Shown one piece after another: positions 41,780 through 50,388 of a DNA stretch of 64,000 bases (the stretch's first letter is position 1; the number at the start of each line of letters is the position of its first letter). Origin of the DNA: Petroclostridium sp. X23 (GTDB lineage: Bacteria; Bacillota; Clostridia; SK-Y3); the NCBI RefSeq assembly GCF_030013905.1, contig NZ_CP124862.1, positions 4,591,051 through 4,655,050 of the forward strand, in the 5' to 3' direction. Position numbers and translations under genes: made by a program. The notes under the pieces were generated by a model, which did no database searches, had not been told where the DNA came from, and worked only from the letters and a program-made list of their open reading frames with translations.

Positions 41780-42418
41780 TTATGCCCCCTTTTGGCTAGT
41801 CACTTTACCTTGCTTAATTTCTATAATATAATCTGAAAAATGCTGCGCGATTTTTTTTGAATGAGTAACCATGATCAGCGTTTTATTATATTTTTTTGCA
41901 TAGGCAACCATTTTATCAATAATCAAGTGTTCGGTATCTTCATCTAAAGCGGAAGAGGGCTCATCTAACAGGAAGACATCGGGGTTTAAGAGTAATACCC
42001 TTCCAAGAGCCAATCTTTGCTTTTCACCGCCGGATAACTTTTCGGCCTCATCATCTAATGGTTTCATTAGATGCACCATTTTTAAGGTTTCCAGTAGCAG
42101 GTCATCAGATACGATTGGCTTCTCCGCAAAGTGTAAGCCTATAAGTAAATTATCCCTCACAGTTCCGGAAAAAATTGCAGGTGTCTGAGAGAGCATTACA
42201 ATTTTCCGCCTTAATTCAACAGATGAGATATCCCTTAAAGGCATATTTTCAAAAAAGATTTCTCCGGTATCACAACTGATCAGTTTGTTTAGCATTCTCA
42301 ACAAAGTGGTCTTGCCGCTTCCGCTTTCTCCGACAACACAAGTGACTTTATTGCCGGGGATCACAAGGCTTGCAATATCAAGTATTTTTTTATATTTAAC
42401 CTTTTCTAAACGAAACAT
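41780..42418 (-). CDS. fetA: ABC transporter ATP-binding protein, FetA type
   Basis: A 212-residue ATPase: Walker A GESGSGKTT, signature LSGGEKQR, Walker B DVFLLDEPSSALDE and the H-loop MVTHSKK. Short length without extra domains is typical of FetA/YbbL. AGGGGG lies seven bases before the second of two ATGs (42421, 42418). It powers the FetB permease encoded next. Confidence 0.92.
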   Translation of the reverse strand: MFRLEKVKYKKILDIASLVIPGNKVTCVVGESGSGKTTLLRMLNKLISCDTGEIFFENMPLRDISSVELRRKIVMLSQTPAIFSGTVRDNLLIGLHFAEKPIVSDDLLLETLKMVHLMKPLDDEAEKLSGGEKQRLALGRVLLLNPDVFLLDEPSSALDEDTEHLIIDKMVAYAKKYNKTLIMVTHSKKIAQHFSDYIIEIKQGKVTSQKGA

Positions 42419-42437
42419 CATAAAACCCCCTTTGTCG

Positions 42438-42746
42438 TTAATCTTTGATTTCTTTAAACAGTTCATACGCTTTTTGTTTTGCTTCTGTCAAGATATGCTC
42501 ACCTTGATTCGTAATCTTATAGTACTTTCTGATTTTACCTTCAACCACTCTATCCTCTTTCTCTAACAGTCCATTAGATTGCATACTGTGAAGAATCGGG
42601 TAAAGTGTTCCCGGACTCATGGCATACCCGTGTTCTTGTAATTCTTCAATTATCCACGAACCAAAAAAAGGCTCTTTCTTTGCATGATGAAGAATATGTA
42701 TTTGGATAAAACCAAGAAATAACTTTCTTATAATCTGGTCTTGCAT
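42438..42746 (-). CDS. PadR family transcriptional regulator
   Basis: A 102-residue winged-helix protein. It has the PadR signature EPFFGSWIIEELQEHGYAMSPGTLYPILHSMQ with the SPGTLYP turn and KIRKYYKIT in the wing, and a short C-terminal helix for dimerisation. It is the first gene before the FetAB pair, so it probably represses the exporter until a substrate or stress signal binds. Confidence 0.93.
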   Translation of the reverse strand: MQDQIIRKLFLGFIQIHILHHAKKEPFFGSWIIEELQEHGYAMSPGTLYPILHSMQSNGLLEKEDRVVEGKIRKYYKITNQGEHILTEAKQKAYELFKEIKD

Positions 42747-42771
42747 GGCATATCACTCCTAATATATACTA

Positions 42772-42786
42772 TATCGAAGTACGATA
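42772..42786. promoter_or_regulatory. candidate PadR operator
   Basis: TATCG-N5-CGATA lies about 25 bases upstream of the PadR start, next to AT-rich promoter-like sequence. It is short, so the assignment is tentative. Confidence 0.35.
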
Positions 42787-42952
42787 ACGAAATACAATAT
42801 CATTATATCAACAATTTTGGTGTTTATCAACACACAATCTTTTTCCAATTTAATCATATTGTTAAGGGAAATGTGGAACTTTATAAGCCATATTTCAATC
42901 TTATATATATATTCAAACTTGGTAGATAGATTATGTGGAGAGGATAGTAGTA

Positions 42953-43519
42953 ATGGACAATAAATTATTTAATAATTTTCCCATATTGGAAACAGAACGT
43001 TTGATTTTGCAGCAAATAATAGAGAATGACCAAGATGCTTTATTTAAGTATTGGTCGGATGATATGGTAACAAGATATATGAATATTAGTAAGTTTAAAG
43101 ACAAGACTGAAGCTTTAGATATGATACAACTGTTAAATAGTCTTTTTGAAGAAAAGAAAGCTATACGGTGGGGGATATACTCAAAGGATTTAAACTGTAT
43201 CATTGGAACTTGTGGATATAATAGTGGATTGGAAGAAGATCAGTTTATCGCAGAGATCGGCTATGAATTAGGCAGGGAGCATTGGGGGAAAGGATATATG
43301 GCGGAGGCATTAAAATCCATGCTTTCCTATGGATTTAATTTCTTACATCTTAATCGAATTGAGGCATACGTGATGGTTGGCAATCATCAATCCGCTAGCT
43401 TGTTAAATAAACTAGGATTTAAGAAAGAAGGTTTGTTAAGGGAACATGGATTTTATAAAGGTAGGTTCTGGGATGAGTATATTTTTTCATTAATAAAGAC
43501 AAAAAACAATCCTTCATGA
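42953..43519 (+). CDS. GNAT acetyltransferase, RimJ/RimL type
   Basis: A 188-residue N-acetyltransferase. It opens ILETERLILQQI and carries the GNAT core GYELGREHWGKGYMAEALKSML (acetyl-CoA pyrophosphate loop) and NRIEAYVMVGNHQSASLLNKLGF, as in the ribosomal-protein acetyltransferases and related resistance enzymes. The ATG at 42953, nine bases after GAGAGG, gives the family start; an upstream GTG at 42935 is less likely. Substrate unknown. Confidence 0.92.
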   Translation: MDNKLFNNFPILETERLILQQIIENDQDALFKYWSDDMVTRYMNISKFKDKTEALDMIQLLNSLFEEKKAIRWGIYSKDLNCIIGTCGYNSGLEEDQFIAEIGYELGREHWGKGYMAEALKSMLSYGFNFLHLNRIEAYVMVGNHQSASLLNKLGFKKEGLLREHGFYKGRFWDEYIFSLIKTKNNPS

Positions 43520-43609
43520 GTTGGTTTTTCAAGGTTTAAGAGGAGAGGACTATAGGAATTATTCATTTTTATTTAAAAATACAAAGCAAAATTTATGGGA
43601 GGCAACTTT

Positions 43610-43837
43610 ATGAAATGTCCTTACTGCGATGAAGAAATGAAATGTGGAGTAATTCAAAGTCCACATGAAATAAACTGGAAACCAAAGAAGGCAATGCTTT
43701 TTGGTAATGCTAAATTTCATAATGGAGCAATCATTCTATCGGAATCATCTTTCTTTAAAGGCTCATGCGTTGAAGCATATTGTTGTGAAAACTGCAAAAA
43801 AATCATTATAGACTACAGTGAAAAGAACATAAAATGA
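43610..43837 (+). CDS. small zinc-ribbon protein (PF20097-like)
   Basis: A 75-residue protein with two CxxC pairs: MKCPYCDEEM at the start and CCENCKK near the end, joined by a polar strand-rich stretch with INWKPK. This is the pattern of the small PF20097-type zinc-ribbon proteins of Firmicutes, which have no defined role. GGGAGG stands seven bases before the ATG. Confidence 0.8.
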   Translation: MKCPYCDEEMKCGVIQSPHEINWKPKKAMLFGNAKFHNGAIILSESSFFKGSCVEAYCCENCKKIIIDYSEKNIK

Positions 43838-43986
43838 ATCAGAAAACTGGCCAAGTTAAAAGGTATAAAGATGATGTTTACGGCTCATTCAGGATATACA
43901 AATAATTTTACCGGTGCCATCAAATCATGGATTTAATATGGTTTTAAGTTAACGGTATTTGAACATCACTTAAAAATAGACAGTAT

Positions 43987-44037
43987 AAAACCACTCCCTC
44001 TCAAGCCTTTTGTTTTAAGGCCTAAGAGAAAGTGGTT
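43987..44037. terminator. bidirectional terminator hairpin
   Basis: AAAACCACTCCCTCTCAAGCC pairs, with one or two mismatches, with GGCCTAAGAGAAAGTGGTT; A-rich on the left and T-rich on the right. It lies between convergent genes. The preceding 150 bases (43838-43986) hold no frame I can identify. Confidence 0.75.
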
Positions 44038-44076
44038 GTTATATGCTATATACAAATTGAAACCATTGCCTGATGG

Positions 44077-44556
44077 TTATTTATATTCCTTACAAAGTAA
44101 TGCTCTGATATAACCACGATCTGTGGTAGTGGATTCGATATAAAATCCTCTTCCATAATAAAAGCGAATGAGGGAGAATGCCTTAGACGCTGTATGAAGA
44201 TGCAACTTCTTTACCTCTAATTCTTTCATCGCCATATCTACAACATTCATAATGGCTTTACCAACGCCATTATTTTGGTAGTCCAATCTCACACCGAAAC
44301 GGCTAAAGTATGCTGTCTTATCAGGGGAAATTTCTACCCGCGCGCTTCCCACAGGGATACCATCTATATATGCTACAAAAACTTCCTTTGTTTCAATATC
44401 CTTCTTTATATCTTCATAAGTTTCATTCAATGCAGCGACTCGTTCTGTCACACCTGCCAACTCCATATATTTTACAAAAGCTTCCTTTGTAATCTTTTGT
44501 ATTTCCGGAATATCTTCTACTGTTGCTTTCCGTACTTCAAACGACCAACTTGCCAT
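44077..44556 (-). CDS. GNAT family N-acetyltransferase
   Basis: A 159-residue acetyltransferase. VRKATVEDIPEIQKIT begins the fold, VGSARVEISPDKTAYFSRFGVRLDYQNNGVGKAIM is the strand and acetyl-CoA loop (Q-x2-G-x-G), and FYYGRGFYIEST the terminal strands. GGGGTGGT precedes the ATG at 44556 on the complement. Substrate not predictable. It stands alone before the repeat-rich region. Confidence 0.9.
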   Translation of the reverse strand: MASWSFEVRKATVEDIPEIQKITKEAFVKYMELAGVTERVAALNETYEDIKKDIETKEVFVAYIDGIPVGSARVEISPDKTAYFSRFGVRLDYQNNGVGKAIMNVVDMAMKELEVKKLHLHTASKAFSLIRFYYGRGFYIESTTTDRGYIRALLCKEYK

Positions 44557-44579
44557 ATTACCACCCCAATACCAATTAA

Positions 44580-44638
44580 TAGTTAATAATGAATAGTGAA
44601 TAATTATTAATGTACAATGGACAATGTACAGTGTACAA
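44580..44638. repeat. heptanucleotide repeats, two types in tandem
   Basis: Four units of the TAGTGAA type (44580-44607), then four of the TGTACAA type (44611-44638: TGTACAA, TGGACAA, TGTACAG, TGTACAA). An inverted partner lies at 44869-44896, with the MITE-like element between them. Confidence 0.85.
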
Positions 44639-44682
44639 TTTTTATATTGTAAAATACATTAACCCTTTAAATGATACCATGT

Positions 44683-44831
44683 TATAGGAGGCTGCGATAA
44701 AGTCAAATTTAGCACACAGACAAAATCGAACTTGTGGACTGTCCCTGCTGTTTGCCTGGTTTGGCATAACAGAGGGACTGTCCACACGTTTGATTTTCGA
44801 ACGATCAAGCACTCTATCTCGCTGTCCTATA
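44683..44831. mobile_element. MITE-like repeat, copy 3 (diverged core)
   Basis: Terminal inverted repeats TATAGGAGGCTGCGATAAAG and, from the right end in reverse, TATAGGACAGCGAGATAGAG. The core is a hairpin from GTGGAC to GTCCAC with GGGACTGTCC. The ends match copies 1 and 2, while the core is only partly similar. It sits inside an inverted heptanucleotide-repeat pair. Confidence 0.75.
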
Positions 44832-44868
44832 TCTTCAATGAAAATGCATAGTATTTATGATGGTATTA

Positions 44869-44896
44869 TTGTCCATTGTCCAATGTACATTGTACA
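44869..44896. repeat. heptanucleotide repeat, inverted partner of 44611-44638
   Basis: TTGTCCA, TTGTCCA, ATGTACA, TTGTACA: four units complementary in register to the TGTACAA block 230 bases upstream, followed by TTTTTTA just before the argF stop. It could end the arg transcript. Confidence 0.85.
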
Positions 44897-44900
44897 TTTT

Positions 44901-45824
44901 TTATCGGTTTTTCATTAGCAACGCCATGACTGCTTTTTGTGCGTGGAGCCTGTTTTCTGCCTCATCAAAAATAGCGGATTGAGGTCCGTCTATCACATCT
45001 TCAGTCACTTCAAAGCCTCTATAGGCAGGCAAGCAGTGGAGGAAGATGGCATCTTCTTTTGCCTTTCCGAATAGTTCCTTATTTACTTGATAAGGTTGGA
45101 ATATGCTTATTCTCTCTTGTTTTTCCGATTCCTGCCCCATGCTTACCCAAGTATCGGTATAGATTGCGTCAGCGTTAGCTACCGCTTCAACAGGATCGTT
45201 AGTAATGGTAACAGTACATCCGGTTAGCTTAGCATCTTCTATTGCTTTGTCTACGATTTCACTATTACATTCATAGCCTTTGGGCGTTGCAACAGCAATA
45301 TCCATTCCAACCTTAGCGCAGCCAAAGAGGAGGGAGTGTGCCACATTATTTCCATCACCCACATAGGCCATTTTAAGACCTTTTAATTTTGATTTGTATT
45401 CATAGACCGTCAGCAAGTCAGCCAACGCCTGGCAGGGATGAAGAAGATCGGTTAAGCCGTTAATAATAGGAATAGAACCGTATTTAGCAAGGTCTTCCAC
45501 ATCGCTTTGCTTAAATGTTCTTATCATAATTCCATCTATATATCGGGATAGTACGTTTGCCGTATCATATATGGTTTCACCTCTGCCTAATTGAATATCA
45601 TTGGAGCTGAGGAAGAGGGGAGATCCGCCCAACTGGACCATGCCAACTTCAAAGGATACCCTGGTTCTGGTAGAAGACTTTGAAAAAATCATGCCCAGCG
45701 TTTTCCCTTTTAGGATGTGATGCTGTATACCATTTTTTTGCTCGTACTTGAGTTTTTCAGCTAGTTTTAAAATGCTTTCTACTTCATCAACTGTTAAATC
45801 GTGTAAGCTTAATAAGTGTTTCAT
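44901..45824 (-). CDS. argF: ornithine carbamoyltransferase
   Basis: A 307-residue enzyme that makes citrulline from ornithine and carbamoyl phosphate. The carbamoyl-phosphate loop SSTRTRVSFEVG, HPCQALADLLT, the ornithine-side DTWVSMG, and the HCLPAYRG motif with the catalytic Cys are all intact. AAAGGAG lies nine bases before the ATG at 45824. It is the last gene of argD-carA-carB-argF, so carbamoyl phosphate made by the same operon is used directly. Confidence 0.97.
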   Translation of the reverse strand: MKHLLSLHDLTVDEVESILKLAEKLKYEQKNGIQHHILKGKTLGMIFSKSSTRTRVSFEVGMVQLGGSPLFLSSNDIQLGRGETIYDTANVLSRYIDGIMIRTFKQSDVEDLAKYGSIPIINGLTDLLHPCQALADLLTVYEYKSKLKGLKMAYVGDGNNVAHSLLFGCAKVGMDIAVATPKGYECNSEIVDKAIEDAKLTGCTVTITNDPVEAVANADAIYTDTWVSMGQESEKQERISIFQPYQVNKELFGKAKEDAIFLHCLPAYRGFEVTEDVIDGPQSAIFDEAENRLHAQKAVMALLMKNR

Positions 45825-45846
45825 GGATGTAACTCCTTTCGAAATA

Positions 45847-45874
45847 GTGAGGAGTGGATAGTGGGGAGTGAGGA
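45847..45874. repeat. heptanucleotide repeat (left partner)
   Basis: GTGAGGA, GTGGATA, GTGGGGA, GTGAGGA. The inverted partner is at 45981-46008, 107 bases away, in the gap between carB and argF. Confidence 0.9.
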
Positions 45875-45980
45875 GAATTTTTCTACCTGCTTCTCACTAT
45901 CTAATCCTCATAATATAATTAGTCATTTATTCTGATTAATATAGGTAGCTAGACTATAAGAGCATGACGTGAGAGATTTC

Positions 45981-46008
45981 TCCCCACTCCTCACTCCTCA
46001 CTCCCCAC
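45981..46008. repeat. heptanucleotide repeat (right partner), abuts the carB stop codon
   Basis: TCCCCAC, TCCTCAC, TCCTCAC, TCCCCAC, the complement of the left block. The last base is the first base of the carB stop codon complement. Confidence 0.9.
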
Positions 46009-49000
46009 TAGTAGCTAGGAGAATACTCATCCAGCGCATATATATCGATTGCGTTATCTGCTTCCATACTCTCTAAAGCTAAGAGGATTGCATTGACAGT
46101 ATCAAGTGATGTAATACATGGCACATTAAATTCCATAGATGTACGTCTTAGGAAGAAACCGTTTCTTGTACTGATCTTTCCTTTAGTAGGAGTATTAATA
46201 ACCATATCGATTTTATCTTCCTTCAACCACTGTTGAACCTCATCCATAGGAGTAAGGCGGATGTTGATACCGTTATCTTTTAAATAATGATACGTATCGT
46301 CGGTTGCACAAAGCTTATAACCCATTTTTAAAAGCTTACCGGCAATCCGGATACATTCTTCGCGGTCTCTTTGGGCGATGGACAGCAGTACGTTTCCGCC
46401 GATCGGTACTTTGAGGCCGGACGCGATCAATGCTTTGTACAGCGCTTTTGAGTATACTTTGTCCACACCCATTACTTCTCCGGTTGACTTCATTTCCGGT
46501 CCGAGGAAGGTATCTACCGTAGTCAGCTTTGAGAATGAGAATACCGGTGCTTTTACGGCGATATAACCTGTTTCGGGAGCCACTCCGGAGGAATATCCCA
46601 TTTCTTTTAACGACTCACCCAAAATAATCCGTGTAGCCAGCGTGATCATCGGAATGCCGGTAACTTTGCTAAGGATGGGTATGGTTCTGCTTGCCCGAGG
46701 ATTTACCTCAATCACATACAACTTATTATTCTCATCCATTACAAACTGTATGTTGAATAAACCCTTTACCTGCAGCGCCTTAGCCAGTTTTTGCGTATAA
46801 TCAACAATGGTTTCTTTTGTTTTCATGTCCAGGCTTTGAGGAGGATAGATGGCCATACTGTCGCCTGAATGAACACCGGCACGTTCAATATGCTCCATAA
46901 TACCGGGAATCAAGACATCAGTGCCGTCGGAGATGCCATCTACCTCAATCTCTTTTCCGGTAATATATTTATCCACCAATACGGGGTGCTGCGTAGAAAC
47001 ATCTACAGCCAACTGCATGTATTCCTTTAATTCTTTTTCATTATATACGATTTCCATCGCACGGCCGCCCAATACATAAGAGGGTCTTACCAATGCCGGA
47101 TAGCCGATTCTATTGGCAATAACAATAGCTTGCTCTACCGAGAAAGCGGTGCTTCCGGGAGGCAAAGGGATATCTAATTGCTCCAGAAGTTTAAGGAATT
47201 TATCTCTGTCCTCAGCAATATCAATATGTTCTACGGAAGTACCCAGTATTTTGACGCCTGCCTGATGGAGAGGACCTGCCAGGTTAATGGCTGTCTGGCC
47301 TCCGAATTGAACAATAACGCCTTCTGGCTTTTCCTTATCAATAATATCCAGTACGCACTCTTTGGTAAGAGGCTCAAAATAAAGCTTATCAGAGGTATCA
47401 AAGTCAGTGCTGACGGTCTCGGGATTATTGTTCACGATGATTGATTCAATGCCCAGTTCTCTTAATGTTTGCACCGAATGCACGCTGCAGTAATCAAACT
47501 CAATACCCTGGCCGATACGGATCGGACCTGAACCGATGACCAGCACCTTTTTGCCGTCGGTCTCGAGTGCATCATCCTTTCCTTCATAGGTAGAATAATA
47601 GTATGGCGTGACAGCTTCAAACTCTCCGGCACAGGTGTCAACCATTTTATATACAGGATGTATATCATATTCTTTTCTTTTGGTAATGACATGATCTACA
47701 TCAGTTTTTAGCAGGTTAGCGATGTAAGCGTCGCCAAAGCCTATTCTTTTTGCTGTATTCATCAGCTCGTAGGAAACGGATTCAATGGTTGCGTCCATTA
47801 AGTCTTTTCCTACACGCACGATATTTTCAAGTTTCTTTATAAAGAAGTAGTCGATTTTTGTGATATCAACAATTTCTTCCACCGTCACACCTTTTTGAAG
47901 TGCTTTACACAATGCAAATACACGGTCATCCTGAGGGATTTTGATATATGCTAAAAGCTTTTCAACGTTGTAGCTTTCGAATTCTTTTAAGCCCAGTTGA
48001 TAATTTAATTTAATATCCAATGAGTCAATGGCTTTTAAAAGAGATTCTTCAAAAGTTCTGCCGATGGCCATGACTTCTCCTGTGGCTTTCATCTGCGTAC
48101 TTAAGGAACGGTTGGCGGTACCGAACTTATCAAAAGGCCATCTTGGTACTTTTGTAACAACATAGTCCAGTGACGGTTCAAAACAAGCGTAAGTATTTTT
48201 TGTTACTGAGTTTTTAATTTCATCCAAATTCATTCCAATCGCGATTTTAGCTGTTACCCTGGCGATAGGGTATCCGGTTGCTTTGGATGCCAATGCGCTG
48301 GAGCGGCTAACTCTGGGATTTACCTCAATGACCACATATTCGAAACTATGAGGGTTCAGTGCAAACTGTATGTTGCATCCTCCATTAATTTTCAATGCAC
48401 GGATAATTTTAATAGAAGCAGTTCTCAGCAGCTGGTATTCAATATCCGATAGTGTTTGGCTCGGAGCAATAACGATACTGTCTCCCGTATGCACACCTAC
48501 GGGATCGAAATTTTCCATGTTACAGATGACGATACAGTTGTCTGCATTATCACGCATGACTTCATATTCGATCTCTTTCCAGCCCCCAACACTTTGCTCA
48601 AGAAGTACCTGCTTGATGGGGCTCATCTTCAACCCACGACCGGCGATATACTTAAATTCTTCCATATCATTGGCAATCCCGCCGCCAGTTCCGCCCAAAG
48701 TGTAGGCAGGACGGATAATGATAGGGAATCCTATTTCTTCAGCAAATCCAACGGCATCATCCAGGTTGGTGACGATGGCACTCAATGCTACTTTCTCGTT
48801 GATTTCTTCCATGGTTTTCTTGAACAGGTCACGATCTTCCGCTTTCTTTATTGATTCAAGGGACGTACCTAATAATTCTATATTTAATTCATCCAATATA
48901 CCGTCTTTTGCCAGTTCTACAGCCATATTCAATCCTGTTTGTCCGCCTAGAGAAGGAAGAATACCGTCAGGCTTTTCTTTATAAATTACTTTTTTGACAA

Positions 49001-49217
49001 AGTCCAGCGAAATAGGTTCAATATAGACTTTGTCCGCAACTCCCATATCAGTCATAATGGTAGCCGGATTGCTGTTAATCAGTACAACTTCAATACCTTC
49101 TTCTTTTAAGGACTTGCATGCCTGTGTGCCTGAATAGTCAAATTCAGCGGCTTGCCCGATGATAATGGGGCCGGAACCGATGACCATGACTTTTTTTATA
49201 TCTGTTCTTTTAGGCAT
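46008..49217 (-). CDS. carB: carbamoyl-phosphate synthase large subunit
   Basis: A 1069-residue protein with two homologous ATP-grasp halves. The first half begins KKVMVIGSGPIIIGQAAEFD and has GGTGGGIAND; the second begins KVLVIGSGPIRIGQGIEFD, with VLGGRAMEIVY. The C-terminal MGS-like regulatory domain (MGYKLCATDDTYHYL) starts near residue 940. Both halves keep the ATP-binding and ENPR-type (VNPRVSR, VNPRASR) motifs. GGAGGTG precedes the ATG. It overlaps carA by eight bases and works with it in a tunnelled complex. Confidence 0.98.
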   Translation of the reverse strand: MPKRTDIKKVMVIGSGPIIIGQAAEFDYSGTQACKSLKEEGIEVVLINSNPATIMTDMGVADKVYIEPISLDFVKKVIYKEKPDGILPSLGGQTGLNMAVELAKDGILDELNIELLGTSLESIKKAEDRDLFKKTMEEINEKVALSAIVTNLDDAVGFAEEIGFPIIIRPAYTLGGTGGGIANDMEEFKYIAGRGLKMSPIKQVLLEQSVGGWKEIEYEVMRDNADNCIVICNMENFDPVGVHTGDSIVIAPSQTLSDIEYQLLRTASIKIIRALKINGGCNIQFALNPHSFEYVVIEVNPRVSRSSALASKATGYPIARVTAKIAIGMNLDEIKNSVTKNTYACFEPSLDYVVTKVPRWPFDKFGTANRSLSTQMKATGEVMAIGRTFEESLLKAIDSLDIKLNYQLGLKEFESYNVEKLLAYIKIPQDDRVFALCKALQKGVTVEEIVDITKIDYFFIKKLENIVRVGKDLMDATIESVSYELMNTAKRIGFGDAYIANLLKTDVDHVITKRKEYDIHPVYKMVDTCAGEFEAVTPYYYSTYEGKDDALETDGKKVLVIGSGPIRIGQGIEFDYCSVHSVQTLRELGIESIIVNNNPETVSTDFDTSDKLYFEPLTKECVLDIIDKEKPEGVIVQFGGQTAINLAGPLHQAGVKILGTSVEHIDIAEDRDKFLKLLEQLDIPLPPGSTAFSVEQAIVIANRIGYPALVRPSYVLGGRAMEIVYNEKELKEYMQLAVDVSTQHPVLVDKYITGKEIEVDGISDGTDVLIPGIMEHIERAGVHSGDSMAIYPPQSLDMKTKETIVDYTQKLAKALQVKGLFNIQFVMDENNKLYVIEVNPRASRTIPILSKVTGIPMITLATRIILGESLKEMGYSSGVAPETGYIAVKAPVFSFSKLTTVDTFLGPEMKSTGEVMGVDKVYSKALYKALIASGLKVPIGGNVLLSIAQRDREECIRIAGKLLKMGYKLCATDDTYHYLKDNGINIRLTPMDEVQQWLKEDKIDMVINTPTKGKISTRNGFFLRRTSMEFNVPCITSLDTVNAILLALESMEADNAIDIYALDEYSPSY

Positions 49218-50283
49218 TGGTGCCCACCTCCATCATCTTTACGAAATCATCAAAGATATATGCCGAATCCTGAGGGCCTGGAGCGGCTTCAGGATGATAT
49301 TGTACACTTATGATAGGCATATGTTTATGCCTGAATCCTTCAACGGTATTATCATTTACATTCATATGGGTAATGGTAATATCCAGGCTGAAATCCTTTT
49401 CCAGTGCATAACCGTGATTTTGAGAAGTAATATACACTCTTCCGGTGGTAAAGTCCTTTACAGGATGATTTCCGCCATGATGTCCGAATTTGAGCTTATA
49501 GGTATTACCGCCGAGAGACAAGCCAAGTAACTGATGTCCCAGACATATGCCCATCATAGGCTTTTGTCCCAGCAATTTTTTTATATTTTCTACAACTTCA
49601 GGTAAGTCTTTAGGGTCTCCAGGGCCATTTGTAAGTAGAATTCCATCTGGGTTTACAGCCAATACTTCTTCAGCTGTTGCCGTACACGGGAATACATATA
49701 GGTCGCAGCCTCTGCTGTTTAGAGACCTCAATATGTTTTGTTTGGTTCCGAAATCCAGTACGGCGACTTTTTTACCCGATGCAGGAATATTATACATTTC
49801 TTTCGTACTTACCTCTTTTACCAGATACCTGGTTACTGCTGCCTTTTCCTTAATCTTATTTTGCAATACTTCTACATCTTGACAGTCAGTAGAGATGATA
49901 CCCCACATGCTTCCGAATTTTCTGATATGCTGTGTCAGGCTTCGGGTATCAATATCTTTGATACCCACGATGTTGTGTTTCTTCAGAAATGTATCGGGTG
50001 ATATACTGCACCGCCAGTTGCTGGGTGCATCACATAGCTCTTTTACAATGAAACCCTGTGCATGGGGTTTATAAGACTCATTATCTATTTCATTAAAACC
50101 ATAATTACCGATCAAGGGGTAAGTCATGGTTACGATTTGTCCATTATAAGAAGGATCCGTTAGAATCTCTTGATATCCGGTCATACAAGTATTAAAAACA
50201 ACTTCTCCAAAAGTTTCTCCGGCGGCACCAAAGGAATTCCCCAAAAAAACAGTGCCATCTTCAAGTACTAAAATTGCTTGCAT
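49210..50283 (-). CDS. carA: carbamoyl-phosphate synthase small (glutaminase) subunit
   Basis: A 357-residue glutamine amidotransferase. The N-terminal domain (LVLEDGTVFLGNSFGA, VFNTCMTGYQEILTDPSY) binds CarB; the class I GATase domain has GPGDP, the nucleophile in GICLGHQLLGL, and the catalytic His in YHPEAAPGP. It starts at 50283 after AAAGGAG. It supplies ammonia to CarB. The flanking arg genes suggest an arginine-specific enzyme. Confidence 0.97.
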   Translation of the reverse strand: MQAILVLEDGTVFLGNSFGAAGETFGEVVFNTCMTGYQEILTDPSYNGQIVTMTYPLIGNYGFNEIDNESYKPHAQGFIVKELCDAPSNWRCSISPDTFLKKHNIVGIKDIDTRSLTQHIRKFGSMWGIISTDCQDVEVLQNKIKEKAAVTRYLVKEVSTKEMYNIPASGKKVAVLDFGTKQNILRSLNSRGCDLYVFPCTATAEEVLAVNPDGILLTNGPGDPKDLPEVVENIKKLLGQKPMMGICLGHQLLGLSLGGNTYKLKFGHHGGNHPVKDFTTGRVYITSQNHGYALEKDFSLDITITHMNVNDNTVEGFRHKHMPIISVQYHPEAAPGPQDSAYIFDDFVKMMEVGTNA

Positions 50284-50304
50284 ATTTATGCTCCTTTCGT
50301 ATTA

Positions 50305-50331
50305 GTGGGGAGTGGATAGTGGGAGTGGGGA
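50305..50331. repeat. heptanucleotide repeat between argD and carA
   Basis: GTGGGGA, GTGGATA, GTGGGA (one base short), GTGGGGA. A short complementary piece (CTATCCACTAG) lies at 50370-50380. Confidence 0.85.
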
Positions 50332-50388
50332 GAGAAAAACATTTACTATAAGGAAGTATTCTAGTTTCTATCCACTAGCTACTATTAT

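Noticed and set aside
43838..43986. Possible gene remnant after the zinc-ribbon gene
   Set aside because: Short stretches can be translated in all frames but none resembles a known protein; support is too weak.
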